From: Gnetum montanum
Taxonomy: Eukaryota > Streptophyta > Gnetopsida > Gnetales > Gnetaceae
Assembly: GCA_015680685.1 (NCBI GenBank)
Contig: MNCI01023402.1
Span: 116,752 to 180,751 of the forward strand
Length of the DNA stretch: 64,000 bases
Direction: 5' to 3'
Both the position numbers and the translations under genes were made by a program. A model generated the notes under the pieces. It saw only the letters and a program-made list of their open reading frames with translations, did not search any database and had not been told where the DNA came from. Shown piece by piece: positions 34,840-45,365 of this stretch (the first letter of the stretch is position 1; each line of letters begins with the position of its first letter).

Positions 34840-35190
34840 TCGAGCTCTTCCCCTGTGTTCCCTATATATACCTATACTCACCATTGTAAAATCATCGCAG
34901 TTTGAAGGAATATATTTGCAATGTGTTTGTATACACAGTGTGTTTGCAGTCTCAGTGATTGAGATTGAAGCTTCTTAAGTGAAGTAGATCCTCTGTTGCT
35001 TAAGCTATGTGGCTTCATTTGACAGAGTTTTCGAATAGCATGAGTTCATTTGATAGAGTTTTCGAATAGCATGAGTTTCAACTCTGCAGCTCTCGATGTG
35101 CTACGTGACACCTCTCATAAGAGTGTTCGAGTTCTGAATTTCTGCGACCGTGTTGTGATTTTCTTTCTTTGTATATTATTACCATTGCCA
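34840..35190 (+). promoter_or_regulatory. Pararetroviral promoter and leader
   Basis: A TATA-like CCTATATATACC lies at 34861-34872, with a GTGTGATGTACGC / GTGTGATATACGC direct repeat about 80-100 bp upstream. Downstream is a 32-bp direct repeat beginning TTCATTTGA (about 35016-35080) in the leader. I found no exact tRNA-Met primer site. Confidence 0.55.
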
Positions 35191-35600
35191 TGGCCTCACC
35201 TCCGCCTAATCCTCTGAATCCTTAACAAAAAGGTGCAAACCATAGGTGAAAGTATACAACTTTTCATGGTGAAACCATAGGAACTTCATGATGGTATGAT
35301 GACATGTGTAAAAAAACTTAGGCCAATTTCAAAACCTGATAAAAGTAAAGGAAGGCATTCCATTGAAGAAGTTAATTTCAAAGTAAGACAATAGCTGAGA
35401 GATAAGCACCAAGATGCTAAAACCAAATAAGAAAAAATGCAAACCGTGGAGAAGTAGTTTAGAACAACCATTCACTCACTGAGGTTAACCCCATTGCATT
35501 ATGCAGTGCCGGGAGCTGAAGTTGCAAAATAGCAACTCAACATAACTGAACTGGAGTTGTGAAGTAGCAGCCTAGTTGAGACATTGGAGCACTTCGAAGT
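35190..35600 (+). pseudogene. 5' ORF start of the permuted pararetrovirus, coiled-coil-like
   Basis: An ATG (about 35190, MASPPPNPLNP) begins a frame with an early TAA. From about 35300 one frame reads 'KPDKSKGRHSIEEVNFKVRQ', 'LRDKHQDAKTK', 'EKMQTVEK' and 'TTIHSLRLTPLHYAVPGAEV', with four TAGs at positions where Gln fits. It is Lys/Glu/Gln-rich and helical. The protein is not recognised. Its place after the promoter suggests the first viral ORF. Confidence 0.45.
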
Positions 35601-35800
35601 GAAACTAAACACTGTGGAATTGACTTTTAGTCTGCATTGACTATTGAGTTACTTGGGAGCCTTTGATCTCATTTAAGATGTAGTTTTTGAGCTGCATCAC
35701 TAAATGATTGATTAGGTTATGAAGGAGATGAGGTAATTAGTTTAGCCAGCAACAAACCATGGAAGGGTTATTATGGAATTGGTTAACAGTTGCAATATTC

Positions 35801-38800
35801 TTCTGGTACAAAATTGGTTAATTACCAAATTTGCTATGTTAATGAAAACATGTAATTCTCATCCTACACAAAGGTTTACTAAGTAAAAACTGGTTTATGG
35901 AGCTTGGATCAAACCATGGATGAAAAATCAACAACCACCTTTACCTCACAGATTTTATTTACTTCGTGAATCTCTGTTTACAAATTATACATTTTGAGTT
36001 TTCTAAGCAATCACATTTACAAAGTACATCAAGTTAAATGCGAATATATCTTCTTCATGAGAAATAGTACGAGATATTTTTGGAATCAGACACAGATGCT
36101 TTTTTTTCATTTCTCTTTTGTTTCATTTTTTTCCTGCTTTTTTGTTTTTGCTTAACAACCATGTTCTCAGATTATTTAATAAGCGCAAAAATGCCCTCAG
36201 TCCAGAATCTGTTGTTGACACGACAATTAATAGATCCCTCAAAACATTAGCATGTTGCTAATACAATTGTTGAACTGAATAGACAATTTATAAAAAAATT
36301 GATGCTAAAGATAACAAGCTAAATAACTTTCTACCATTATGGTAAAAAAAGATCATTAAGGCTTCACAAGTATGAATTTTTACAGGTTCTGAAAATAAAA
36401 AGTTTCAGCGCTGACAAGATTTAAAATAAAAGACTGTATAACACCTGTATATATCAAGTGCCAGAATAGTGCACATATTTGTGTGACCCTACTATTTTTT
36501 AGCAGCATAGGCAATCTCCACTGGAATTTCAAAATTGAAAAAAAAAAAAAAGAGTTTCTTTAAAAGAACAAATGAGTTTTTGCAAAACCGAAGCACTATT
36601 TATTAAAAACCAAATCCTTTATCAGGACAATACCTACCTTAATAACTAATAAATTTAAATCACTAGCATAAGGTTCTTGAATTGGCATATTCATCATAAT
36701 AGACATATACTCAGACTATAATTGAAAGCAAGTTCTCTAGACAATTTGACTATTAAAATCCAATTCTTCAAGCAGTTCAACATATAAGGAGTCACATTTA
36801 GTATTACGTATAAAGGAAACTTTGAACAATATGTTTATAGTAAAAACAATTGATCATAATGATATAGGATAAGACATCATTTCAAAATTTAACGAGATAC
36901 AAGAAGATTCTGTGTCTTTCATTTTGATATCCAAAATCAGATTAACAAATTTGTTTATTATGCCTCTTAGTCCAATATACCATAGAATAGACAAAATTAA
37001 AGCTAAGGAGGTCACAGGTTTTGGGGTTTCAATGAGGTTTATAGGTCAAAATGCCAAGCTTTTTTTTTAAAAATAAAAATGTGTCACCCAAGGTGCAAAA
37101 CATCAGAAAATCAGTTCAAGGGCTGAAATAACCAAGATGCACTTAGGATACTTTTCAGTTTTTGTGCTAGTGAGAGGTGGTTCAAGTGTTTACCTGATTA
37201 CCTTGTTAGGTAAAAGGTTGCTAGTTTGAGTCACACTTAAGATATTTTTATATTCCTTTATAATTTTTCTAATATATTATGTTGGTTATATGTATTGGAG
37301 TGTACCTATAGTAAATTCCAAGTAAATTTGGTAACAAACTAAAAACTCTCATCGAAGTTGATATTTATCCTTTCAAAAGTTTTTTGATTTCTTTCCTTCC
37401 AAATTTCCTAGCAAAACAATGAGTTCTACCAATCCAAGTCTAAGCTATTGCAAAATCTTATAAAGATTTTGGCATAATAAAATGTTGATATGTAACTTTC
37501 CAAACTTTGTTCTAAATATGACCAATTGCAGGTTAGTGCAAAAAGATATGATTACCATCCTCCCAATCATTCTTATAAAAATACTTGTTCACAATCATTT
37601 ATCATTGCTTTAACAAATGATAGATTATTTATATTTTTCCTTTTTGTGACACCATAGAAAAGCCATGAACTTTAGGAATTGGACCTACTTTTTTTGAAAA
37701 AATAACTTTTTTATCTACTTGACCTGTGCATAAAGTATCATAAGCCTTTGCAACTTTGTATGAATGCTTGTTTTTCTATAATGAAGCCTGAGCAGATTTA
37801 GATTTCTTTTAGTGATTTTAGGATTAAAAGATCACATATGCTAGCAAAACACTCTAGATTTTATTAATACATCAAGTTCTACCAATCCAAGTTGAATCTT
37901 TTGCAATTTGTAAAGATTTTGGCATAATAACATGTTGATTTATAGCTTTCCAAACTCTCTGTTTTAAATATGGCCAGTAGTGAAATATAAGTGACAATTC
38001 AAGGCTAAAAAGTCCCTCATTTCAAATGGTTTTGCAATCTAGGATCAATGCTTCAATCATATGGTAAAACTAATGGACATATAAGAAATAGGATGGAGGC
38101 AAGATTGTCAAAACAGAGATAGGTTAGTGGTATTCTATGCAATAAAAAATTCCCAATAAAATAAAAAGAAAATTTTACACTAGCTTATATGGTATTGAAT
38201 GTTGGGTAGTACAAAAGAAGTATGAACAACAAATTAGTGTGGCAAAAATGTGAATGCTTACATCGATGTTGAATATTATTAAAAAAGATAAATTACACAA
38301 TATAGACATTAGAAGAATACTTGGAGTGGCTTCTATTTTAGATAAGTTGTATACATGTAGTTTTAGATGGTTTAGACATGTGAAAAAAGTTAGATAATGA
38401 GCCTATAAAAAAGGGTTGCCACATCACTGTTCCAGGAAAGCTATGGAAATGAAAACCACATCACTTGTTTTTTTTTTTGGACATTTTTTAATAAAATTTC
38501 TAATTGTTCTTTCCAGCTCATTAATCACAGCACATGAGGAAGGCAATAAAAATAGAAATACGAAGCTAACTCTATTACACATACATTAGTCAAGATGAAT
38601 TTTCCGTTGCTAGATAACCTCAAGTTAGGCCAAATGCAAATATAGATAATCAAGAAAAAGTTTTAGTATCACTCTTTTTAACCGACTTTTTTGAAAAAGT
38701 AGTGAAAAAATTGAGAATTTTTCAAAAGTTTTTCAAATATAATAAAATATTTATACTCTTTAATTCAAAAAAAATAAATTCAAAATTTTTCAATCTTAGT

Positions 38801-39310
38801 TACAGTTAAAAAATTTAATAAAAATTAATTAATGAGCTTCCCCTTCTACTCCTAAGCTTTAAAGGACTCTAATAGTGAGAGTGATAGTGATGATGAATTG
38901 CCGACTTTTTCAATTTTCTGATTTTTTCGACAAGTTGAAAAAATTATATTGCCAACTTTTTAATCACGGTTACATGGCATGTTTTTTTCGCTGGTCCTGA
39001 AACATCACTTGCGTTGTTTTGAGGTAACGGTCTAAGCAAATAAGAAAAATCATTGCCTTGCCTCTTGAGCTAGGCCAGAATTGCTAATGAGGTTATATCT
39101 GTTATCTTTGAATAAGGCCTTTTCCTTCTGCTATTTCTCACATCTCATGCCTGTTGTTCTAGATATCCTTGTGTTTTTCTTTCACAGATTTTTGCTCTTA
39201 ATACATTATGATTAGCTTCAAGTGAGTTTTGAGGCTATGCATTAGGCCTGTTAAAACTTTACAATGTGTTGGAATAAACGTTTTTATATTTTTCTTAATG
39301 CTTCCTTTAG
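35801..39310. other. INTS9 intron, AT-rich, mostly unassigned
   Basis: There is no sustained coding frame. A SINE-like unit lies at 37155-37310, and a decayed RTE-type LINE tail at 38150-38440 ('YGIECWVVQKKYEQQISVA', 'IRRILGVASI', 'FRWFRHVKKV'). I looked here for the missing INTS9 lactamase/beta-CASP exons and saw none. Confidence 0.5.
37155..37310 (+). repeat. SINE-like unit (family 1)
   Basis: A 'GTGGTTCAAGTG...TTACCTTGTTAGGTAAAAGGTTG...GTTTGAGTCACACTTAAG' head is followed by a 'TTTTATATTCCTTTATAATT' tail. A related head and tail occur at 51915-52035, and a tail alone at 51845-51905. The GTTTGAGTC segment resembles a pol III B box (GGTTCGANNCC). Confidence 0.45.
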
Positions 39311-39431
39311 AGATGTATGGCAGGAGCCTTGCATAGTATTTGCTGCTCACTGGAGCTTACGAGTTGGTCCAGTTGTGCATTTGCTTAATCAGTGGAGCCA
39401 AAATGAAAAACATTTGCTTATTACTACAGAG
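39311..39431 (+). CDS. INTS9: INTS9 exon (C-terminal part of beta-CASP region)
   Basis: After CCTTTAG: 'RDVWQEPCIVFAAHWSLRVG' then 'HLLNQWSQNEKHLLITTE', a close match to the conserved W-Q-E-P-C-I-V-F-A-x-H-W-S-L-R motif of plant INTS9. The donor GTATGT follows in phase 0. Confidence 0.85.
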
Positions 39432-39582
39432 GTATGTTACTTCCTTTAACATTATCTCATTCTATTACTTCATCAGGATTAATAGCATCATTAAGATTTT
39501 AATAGCATCAAGGTGATGTATAAAACATAAATGTTCTTGCAACATTCCCAAGTTTTCAAATTTATGAAAAATTTTATAACAG

Positions 39583-39668
39583 CCTATGATTGACATTGAG
39601 GCTTCACTTTCTCCCTATAAGCCAATGGCAATGGAGCTTCTGCATTTCCCTTTTCTTGCTGGCCTAAG
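39583..39668 (+). CDS. INTS9: INTS9 exon ('SPYKPMAME' block)
   Basis: After TATAACAG: 'PMIDIEASLSPYKPMAMELL' then 'HFPFLAGLR', joining in phase to the previous exon and corresponding to the L-x-P-Y/F-x-P-x-A-M-K motif of INTS9. It ends in phase 2 before GTATCT. Confidence 0.85.
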
Positions 39669-39899
39669 GTATCTCAGAGGTTCTTTAATTGTTATCATTC
39701 AAGTTCATTTTGTTTACTTTTTTTATTGCTTCGTTAATTCATTTCTGAGATTCTGGAAAAGGTTTTGTTTACGTCATAATTGGTTTTGGAATTTGAATTT
39801 TTTATTTTTCATTTTGTCTTGGATGGCAGTCATCCTAGGAAAGGAGTGCATTGTATGAGAAGGTGGAACTTAATGGAGAAAAAGCATCTCAGTTTAAGG

Positions 39900-40944
39900 A
39901 TAGATTACTCAATAGCAGGATCTTGGGATTTGAACTAAAATGCTATTGGTGTTGGAATCAAAAGAAAGGCTGTATCAAGAGATAGGGAAGGACATCCTTG
40001 AGGTATAAAAGGGAATAAGTACATACAAGAGGAAAGTTGGTGGTGGAGTGAGGAAGTGCAATGAGAAATTCAAAATAAGAGGTATCTTAAGGGAGTGGCA
40101 ACATAGTAGTAGATAGGATGAATTTGAAAGATACAAGATACCAAAGATTCCGGCGATGAAGATAGTAAGGTCAAATTTAGCTCTTTCAATGCTTTTTATG
40201 CGAAGCTAGAAACTAAGAAGAGCGAGAAATTAATTTATAAGCTGGTTAAGACTCAAAACAAGAGGAACAAAGATATTGACTCTATTAGATGTATCAACTT
40301 AGATGACCAAAAAACTTTGTTCATAGACAAGGAAAATTTGGAGTGCCAAAGGGCCTATTTTTGTGGGATTTGCAAGAGATGAAGTTGATTACACTAAATC
40401 AAATGTAGGAATGACTAATTATATATATACTTTTGAAATAAAGAAAGCCTTACTGAAGATGAAGAATTATAAAGCAACATAACTAGGTGGTATCCCTATA
40501 AAGGTTTGGAAGTCTATGGGAGATGTATGGATTACTTGGTTAACAAATTTATTCAACAGGACTTGGAAGAGGAAAATGGTAGAAGATTGGAAGAGAAGCA
40601 AAATAATATCCATCTACAAGAGCAAGAGAGATATTCAAAATTGTGGAAACTAGAGAGACATCAAGTGGATGAGTCACAACATGAAGTTATGAGAAATAGT
40701 TGTAAAACAATGTTTAAGGCAAGAATAATTGTATTGGAGGTTCAATTTGGTTTTATGTTTGAAAGATCAATTACAGAAGCTATTTTCTTATTAAGAAAAT
40801 CAATAGAGAAATTTAGATGTAAAAAGAGGAGTTTACATATGATTTTTATTGATTTGGAAAAAGTGTAAGATAAAATTCCCTAAGAGATTATTTGATGGGC
40901 CTTAAAGAGAAGATATTCCTATTGAATACATAAAGGCTATTTAA
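39900..40944 (+). pseudogene. RTE-type LINE fragment, left part
   Basis: At 40440-40930 one can follow the RT N-terminal region 'GGIPIKVWKSMGDVWITWLT', then 'KRSKIISIYKSKRDIQNCGN', then 'MIFIDLEKV' and the start of the 'PKRLFDGP' helix, across frame changes. This is typical of RTE-clade reverse transcriptase. The copy is in an INTS9 intron and is cut by the L1-type LINE at 40945. A partial duplication of the same segment resumes at 45366. Confidence 0.6.
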
Positions 40945-40997
40945 AATAATATCCATCTCCACCGGGGGGGCTGCCCCCCCTCCAGTGGGTGCACATG

Positions 40998-43807
40998 AAT
41001 TCCAGACCTCTCTGGCAACCTTCTCCCTGGTGGACTTGCCCATTGAGAATTGCCGGTTCACATGGAGTAATCGGAGGAAGGACCCGGACCGTGTCCTCAC
41101 CTGAATTGATCGGGTATGTGTCAGCTCTGACCTCCTCCTCCATTCCTCCGTCCGTGTTTCGGGACAGGAGCAGGTCGCGTCGGACCATTGCTCGCTAGTT
41201 TGTTCTATCGGGTCGGATAAGCCCCAGGCCCCACGATTGTTCCACTTCGAAGCTGCTTGGTTAGCCAAGCCGTGGTTGAGGCCGTTGGTGGAGGACATTT
41301 GGGCAGACTACCGGCCTGGCCATGGGGATCCCCAGAACTTCCTTAAGGAGACCTTACTTCGTTTGAAGTGGGCCATTCGGGCCCTCCCTGTGGATGATAA
41401 GTTCTCCTTCGAACGGGCCTGCGGTTACTTCAAGATCAGCTTGGCCAGATCCAGGCCCGGTAGGAAGCAGGGGAGGACTTGCATGCAGAAGAGCAGCACA
41501 TGTTGCGGCAGCTCCAATCCCTTGACCTGGAAGAAGAGACATACTGGCAGCAACGTTCCCAGGTCAGGTGGATCAGGGAGGGGGAGAGGCAAACTAGATT
41601 CTTCTTTGCCATGGCTAAGACACGTGGGGGGAGCCAACCACACTATCTCTGCAACCAGAACGGGGAGACAATCGATGATCCATAGCGAATTGCAAACGAG
41701 CTGGCGCAATACTGGGGCGGGATCTGGGCCAAACATCCCACTAGGCCCATCTTGGTCCACGTGATGGGAGTGTTGAGCGGACGCGACAACGTGCGATTGT
41801 TGGCCCCTTTCTCTTGGCAAGAACTCATTGCTACGATCAACAGCATGCCAGAAGGAAAAGCACCTGGTCCTGACGGCTGGAGCCTTGAATTCTTTAAGAC
41901 GTTTCTGGATATTGTGGGACCCAATATCCTAGATACGTTCAATCTCATGCTAGCTAAAAGGCAGGTCCGAAGGGAACTCAAATGTTCTCGTATTGTGTGC
42001 ATTCCGAAGCAATCTGACGCACATTGCCCTGAACACTTCCGCCCCATCGGAGTATGCAATGTACTCATTCGGATCTTCTCCAAGTTGCTGGTGCATAGGC
42101 TTGTGCCGCTCATGCCCAGGCTTGTGGGGATCAACTAGGCGGGTTTCGTACAGGGCCGGACCATTCAGGACTAGATTTTCCTCATGCAGGAGGTGCTTCA
42201 CTCGCTTCGAAGTTCGGGTTTTCCTGGGCTCTGTCTCAAGCTTGACATTACTAAGGCATATGACACACTCAGTTGGGAGGCATTGCAGTCCATTATGCGC
42301 CTGAAGGGGTTTGATCAACAGTTCATCTGGCTATGCATTCACATGCAATCCTCGGCTGGTTTCTCTTTTGACGTGGGGGGGGGGGGGCGGTGGTAGGGCC
42401 TCTCATCCCCAGGTAGGGGGCTGAGGCAAGGGGACCCACTCTCACCCCTCCTCTTCATCATCGCCATGGACTTAATGCAGCACTACTGCAACACATCCGG
42501 GGTGGCATGTCGGGCTGAACACTATGCGGATGATACAATGCTACTTAGTAGGGCGGCGGTCCCACAGGCACGATGCATCAACGTTGCTTTGTCCCGCCTG
42601 GTTGCTGAGTTGGGGCTGGAGATCAATCGGACCAAATCTTCAGCCCATTTCATTAATGCTGATGAACAAATTAAAAATCGGGTGGTGCAAATCTTGAACA
42701 TCCTACCGAGGACGAGCAATGACACCTATCTGGGCATCCTCCTCTTCTGGTGGGGGCGAACTGTGTCATGGGGCCCGCTGGTGGAAAAAATTGAGAGAAG
42801 AGTGGGCCACTAGGCAAATCAATTCCTAAGCCGCAAAGGACGCCTGCTCGTGGCAACAGGAATCCTCACAGCAATCGCTCGTTTCGTGGCAGCTGTTGCC
42901 ACCCCCCCTAATGCCATCATCAATGCAATTAACATGTTGGTTCGTAGCTTCATCTGGGAGGGGGGCAAGGGGGGGAGCAAGATCCACTTGGTTTGTTGGG
43001 AACGGGTGGCATGCCCTCGGAACATGGGTGGATTGGGCATCACGTCTTTCGAGGACGAACTGATGATGGGGCAGCAACGGTTGGTGCTTCAATTTACGTG
43101 CCCGCACAGAGAACCGATCTCGTGGATTCGCATCATGAATGCAAAATATCTGCGTTGGGAGACGGGGGCACGGGATTCTAGGCCTTGGCAAGCACTGTGC
43201 TGGCACGCACGTGTGATGCAAGCTCGGGGGTGGGGGGCCTTGAGCCGTGTGCCTTGCTGATCGCCAAATACCCCCAAATCGTCGGCTGGCAGCAGATTTG
43301 GCAGGGGCGGCTGCTTGAAAAAATTAAAATCTTTCTCTGGCTGCTCTGATGGGATGCGCTACCCGTGCGTGCCCTCCTGTGACGACGCAAAATTTTATAG
43401 CATGACACTTGTCCATCATGCGGCGTGGCGGTAGAGACGGTGTAGCACTTCGCGTATGACTGTATGTGCATGCGTGCCATGTGGCGCACGACGACAGTGA
43501 CCCCCCCGATGCGCCTCACAGGCGATTCTTGAGCCACGCTACTTTTATGGGTAGCGTGGAAAGCACGGAACAACATTGTTTTCTTGCAGAAACGGTGCCC
43601 CCCCCGCGGCTGGTCTTCCAGGCTCTCCACGCGTGGAAAGAAATCAAGGCGACGATGGGAATCATGCCTACATTTGAACCGGACTGCGCCGCGTTCTAGG
43701 AGGATGAAGAGCTCTGGCAGATGGTGACCCAATGCGGCTGGTCTGACCCTCTGCAACGGCTGGTCGGGGATCCAAATCTGGCAGACGACGTGTTCTCCTC
43801 CAACTAG
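40998..43807 (+). pseudogene. LINE ORF2: endonuclease end, reverse transcriptase, zf-RVT
   Basis: The endonuclease C-terminus shows 'CRFTWSNRRKDPDRVLT' and 'SDHCSL'. After a frame change near 41460, the RT reads 'MPEGKAPGPDGWSLEFFKT', 'FRPIGVCNVLIRIFSKLL', 'KLDITKAYDTLSWEAL', 'RGLRQGDPLSPLLFIIAMD' and 'YADDTMLLS' (catalytic Asp pair near 42526-42534), then 'GLEINRTKSSAHF'. The C-terminus has 'KIKIFLWLL' and 'CPSCGVAVETV' plus 'HFAYDC', the zinc-finger-in-RT pattern. Internal stops at 41683, 42136 and 42171 are mostly TAG at Gln-like positions. It is a recent but dead copy. Confidence 0.85.
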
Positions 43808-45063
43808 GTTGATGATTGCACCTTTTTTCGAGGCCGGGAGATTTTGATCACAGAATCTTCAATCGCCAGCTGTTTGGGGGCCCAGATCATTGGAGAGGTC
43901 ATCTTGCCCTCCACCCGCAGCCTGCAAGATGCAGAAATGTTCTTTGACGGGCCCGTGCCTCGAACTAGGAGCCGACAGGTGCCCAGATCTTTCCTGCCCT
44001 GCCTCTGGGCCCAGGGAGCAGATCTGGTGGACAGATTTTTTATCCAGTTTGGCAACGGTTCCAAGCTCCAGGGCCTACACTTCGCTTTTCTGCGCTGTCT
44101 TAAGTTGGGTCACCAGGTCAACCTCCCCCGCTTTTTCCTGGAGGCCCTTTTGCTCAAGCGACGTGGCCGCCATTCTAGTTTAATTCTTGCCCTATGGCGG
44201 GGGGCAGAGGGGGAGCAGCACCCGTCGTCCTCTGTCCCCCCGCGGGGGGCCCCCCCGGAGTGCCCCCCCAAGGCGAGACCCCAGGACCCTACGATTTTGT
44301 CCGGCCAGGGGAGTCGTTGGTCCCTTTGGGCTTCCACCTTCACGCGGGGCTGGAGGACCTAGCGGGAGCGGCGCCCCCCCGCTCGCCTTGACAGGCCAAT
44401 TTCCCCCCCACCAGAGACCTCTGGCCATAGGAACTGGCACGAAGAACTTCAGCAAGCCACGCAGAGGGCTGTGGACGAGACATGGGAGGTTGAGCGGAGG
44501 GAGTGGGAAGCCAAATGGCACGAAGCCCTTGCGTAGGCCCGGGCCGACTTGGAAACCCAGTTCTCTGAACGAGAACAGGAGCAGGTGAGGCAACAGGACC
44601 TCATAACCGAGGGTGCCAGGGCCTGCCTAATTGACGAAATCCAGGCCCAAGTGTGGGAAGAGTTGATTCAAGAAGACGCGGCCCAGAGACAGCGCGAGCA
44701 GGTGGAGCAGGCAGAGCGGGAGCGGCTTCAGGAGGAGGAGGATTAGTGACAGCGGCAGCTCGATCGAGCTCATGAGCACAACACCTGACAATGGCTAAGA
44801 GGGGGGTGGTGCCCGTACCTCATTCTTGGCATCAATTGTGAGAGCTCCTGGGTTGAGCTCAGACGCCATATCCGTCAAACCTTGGTGCGCTTTCATCCGG
44901 ATGCAGCACCTCGCAAGTAGATAGGAGTCGGCGGGAGTCAGCCATGCAGGGTATCTAGCAGGCGGCCACTTTCATGGACACGGAGGACCATTGGAACACT
45001 CTGGATATTCTCCATGAACTGGAGTGCCCCAACTGTGCTTGCCGACAATTGTCGATGAACCCT
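43808..45063 (+). pseudogene. LINE third ORF: plant-transposon-like domain, coiled coil, J-domain-like segment
   Basis: A single frame runs from the ORF2 stop to about 44920 with few stops (TAG at 44360, 44534 and 44744). Its N-terminal part reads 'FLPCLWAQGADLVDRFFIQF' and 'LKLGHQVNLPRFFLEALLLK', comparable to the Transposase_32-like domain of the nested LTR element. A Pro/Gly-rich linker follows. At 44430-44746 is a Glu/Arg/Gln-rich coiled coil ('EREQEQVRQQDL', 'QREQVEQAERERLQEEED'). Beyond it, 'YLILGINCESSWVELRRHIR' and 'FHPDAAPRK' (HPD at 44894-44902) look like helix II and the HPD loop of a J-domain. After a one-base slip, 'ESAMQGIQQAATFMDTEDHW' could be helix III. Function is unknown. 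Confidence 0.55.
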
Positions 45064-45365
45064 TAAGGGGGGTTTGTCGGCCCCGGGTTGTGGGTGAGGC
45101 TTGCCCCCCACCCTGTTTCTTTGCTGATCTGTTTCCCCCGTCGGTTGGGGGGCACCCTCCTCTGTTTCCTTCGTTTGGGGGGGGGGTTTGCTCCTTGGTT
45201 AGTGTAAGATTTTTGTTTTGGGGGCTGGTTTGTTTGATTTTGGGGATTCTTCCCTACCATGGGGGGGCCATTCTTGATGGCCCACCATTTGTAATCTCTT
45301 GTACTATAGTTCGCATTTCTCAGTAATTTAATCCCGAATACTTTCACAAAAAAAAAGAAGAAAAA

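Larger units (their letters stand above)
30780..35800 (+). mobile_element. Endogenous caulimovirid-like pararetrovirus, circularly permuted and decayed
   Basis: Order on the plus strand: coat-protein-like ORF with CCHC knuckle, acidic linker, aspartic protease, reverse transcriptase, RNase H, an unassigned C-terminal domain, promoter with TATA, leader, and the start of another ORF. There is no integrase and no LTR. That order, and the continuation from promoter into a new 5' ORF, fit a circular pararetroviral genome integrated with permuted ends; movement-protein sequence is not seen. Breaks include stops at 31845, 32305, 32840, 33451, 33493, 33832 and 34111, frame slips near 32150 and 32842-32887, and a deletion in the reverse transcriptase. 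It is a fossil copy in an INTS9 intron, same strand as the gene. Confidence 0.78.

Noticed and set aside
41425-43756. Long minus-strand frames (131, 163, 131 and 192 codons)
   Set aside because: They are shadows of LINE ORF2 on the plus strand, whose reverse transcriptase motifs are clear.
44110-44593. Minus- and plus-strand Pro/Gly-rich frames
   Set aside because: Shadow frames of the low-complexity linker of the LINE third ORF.
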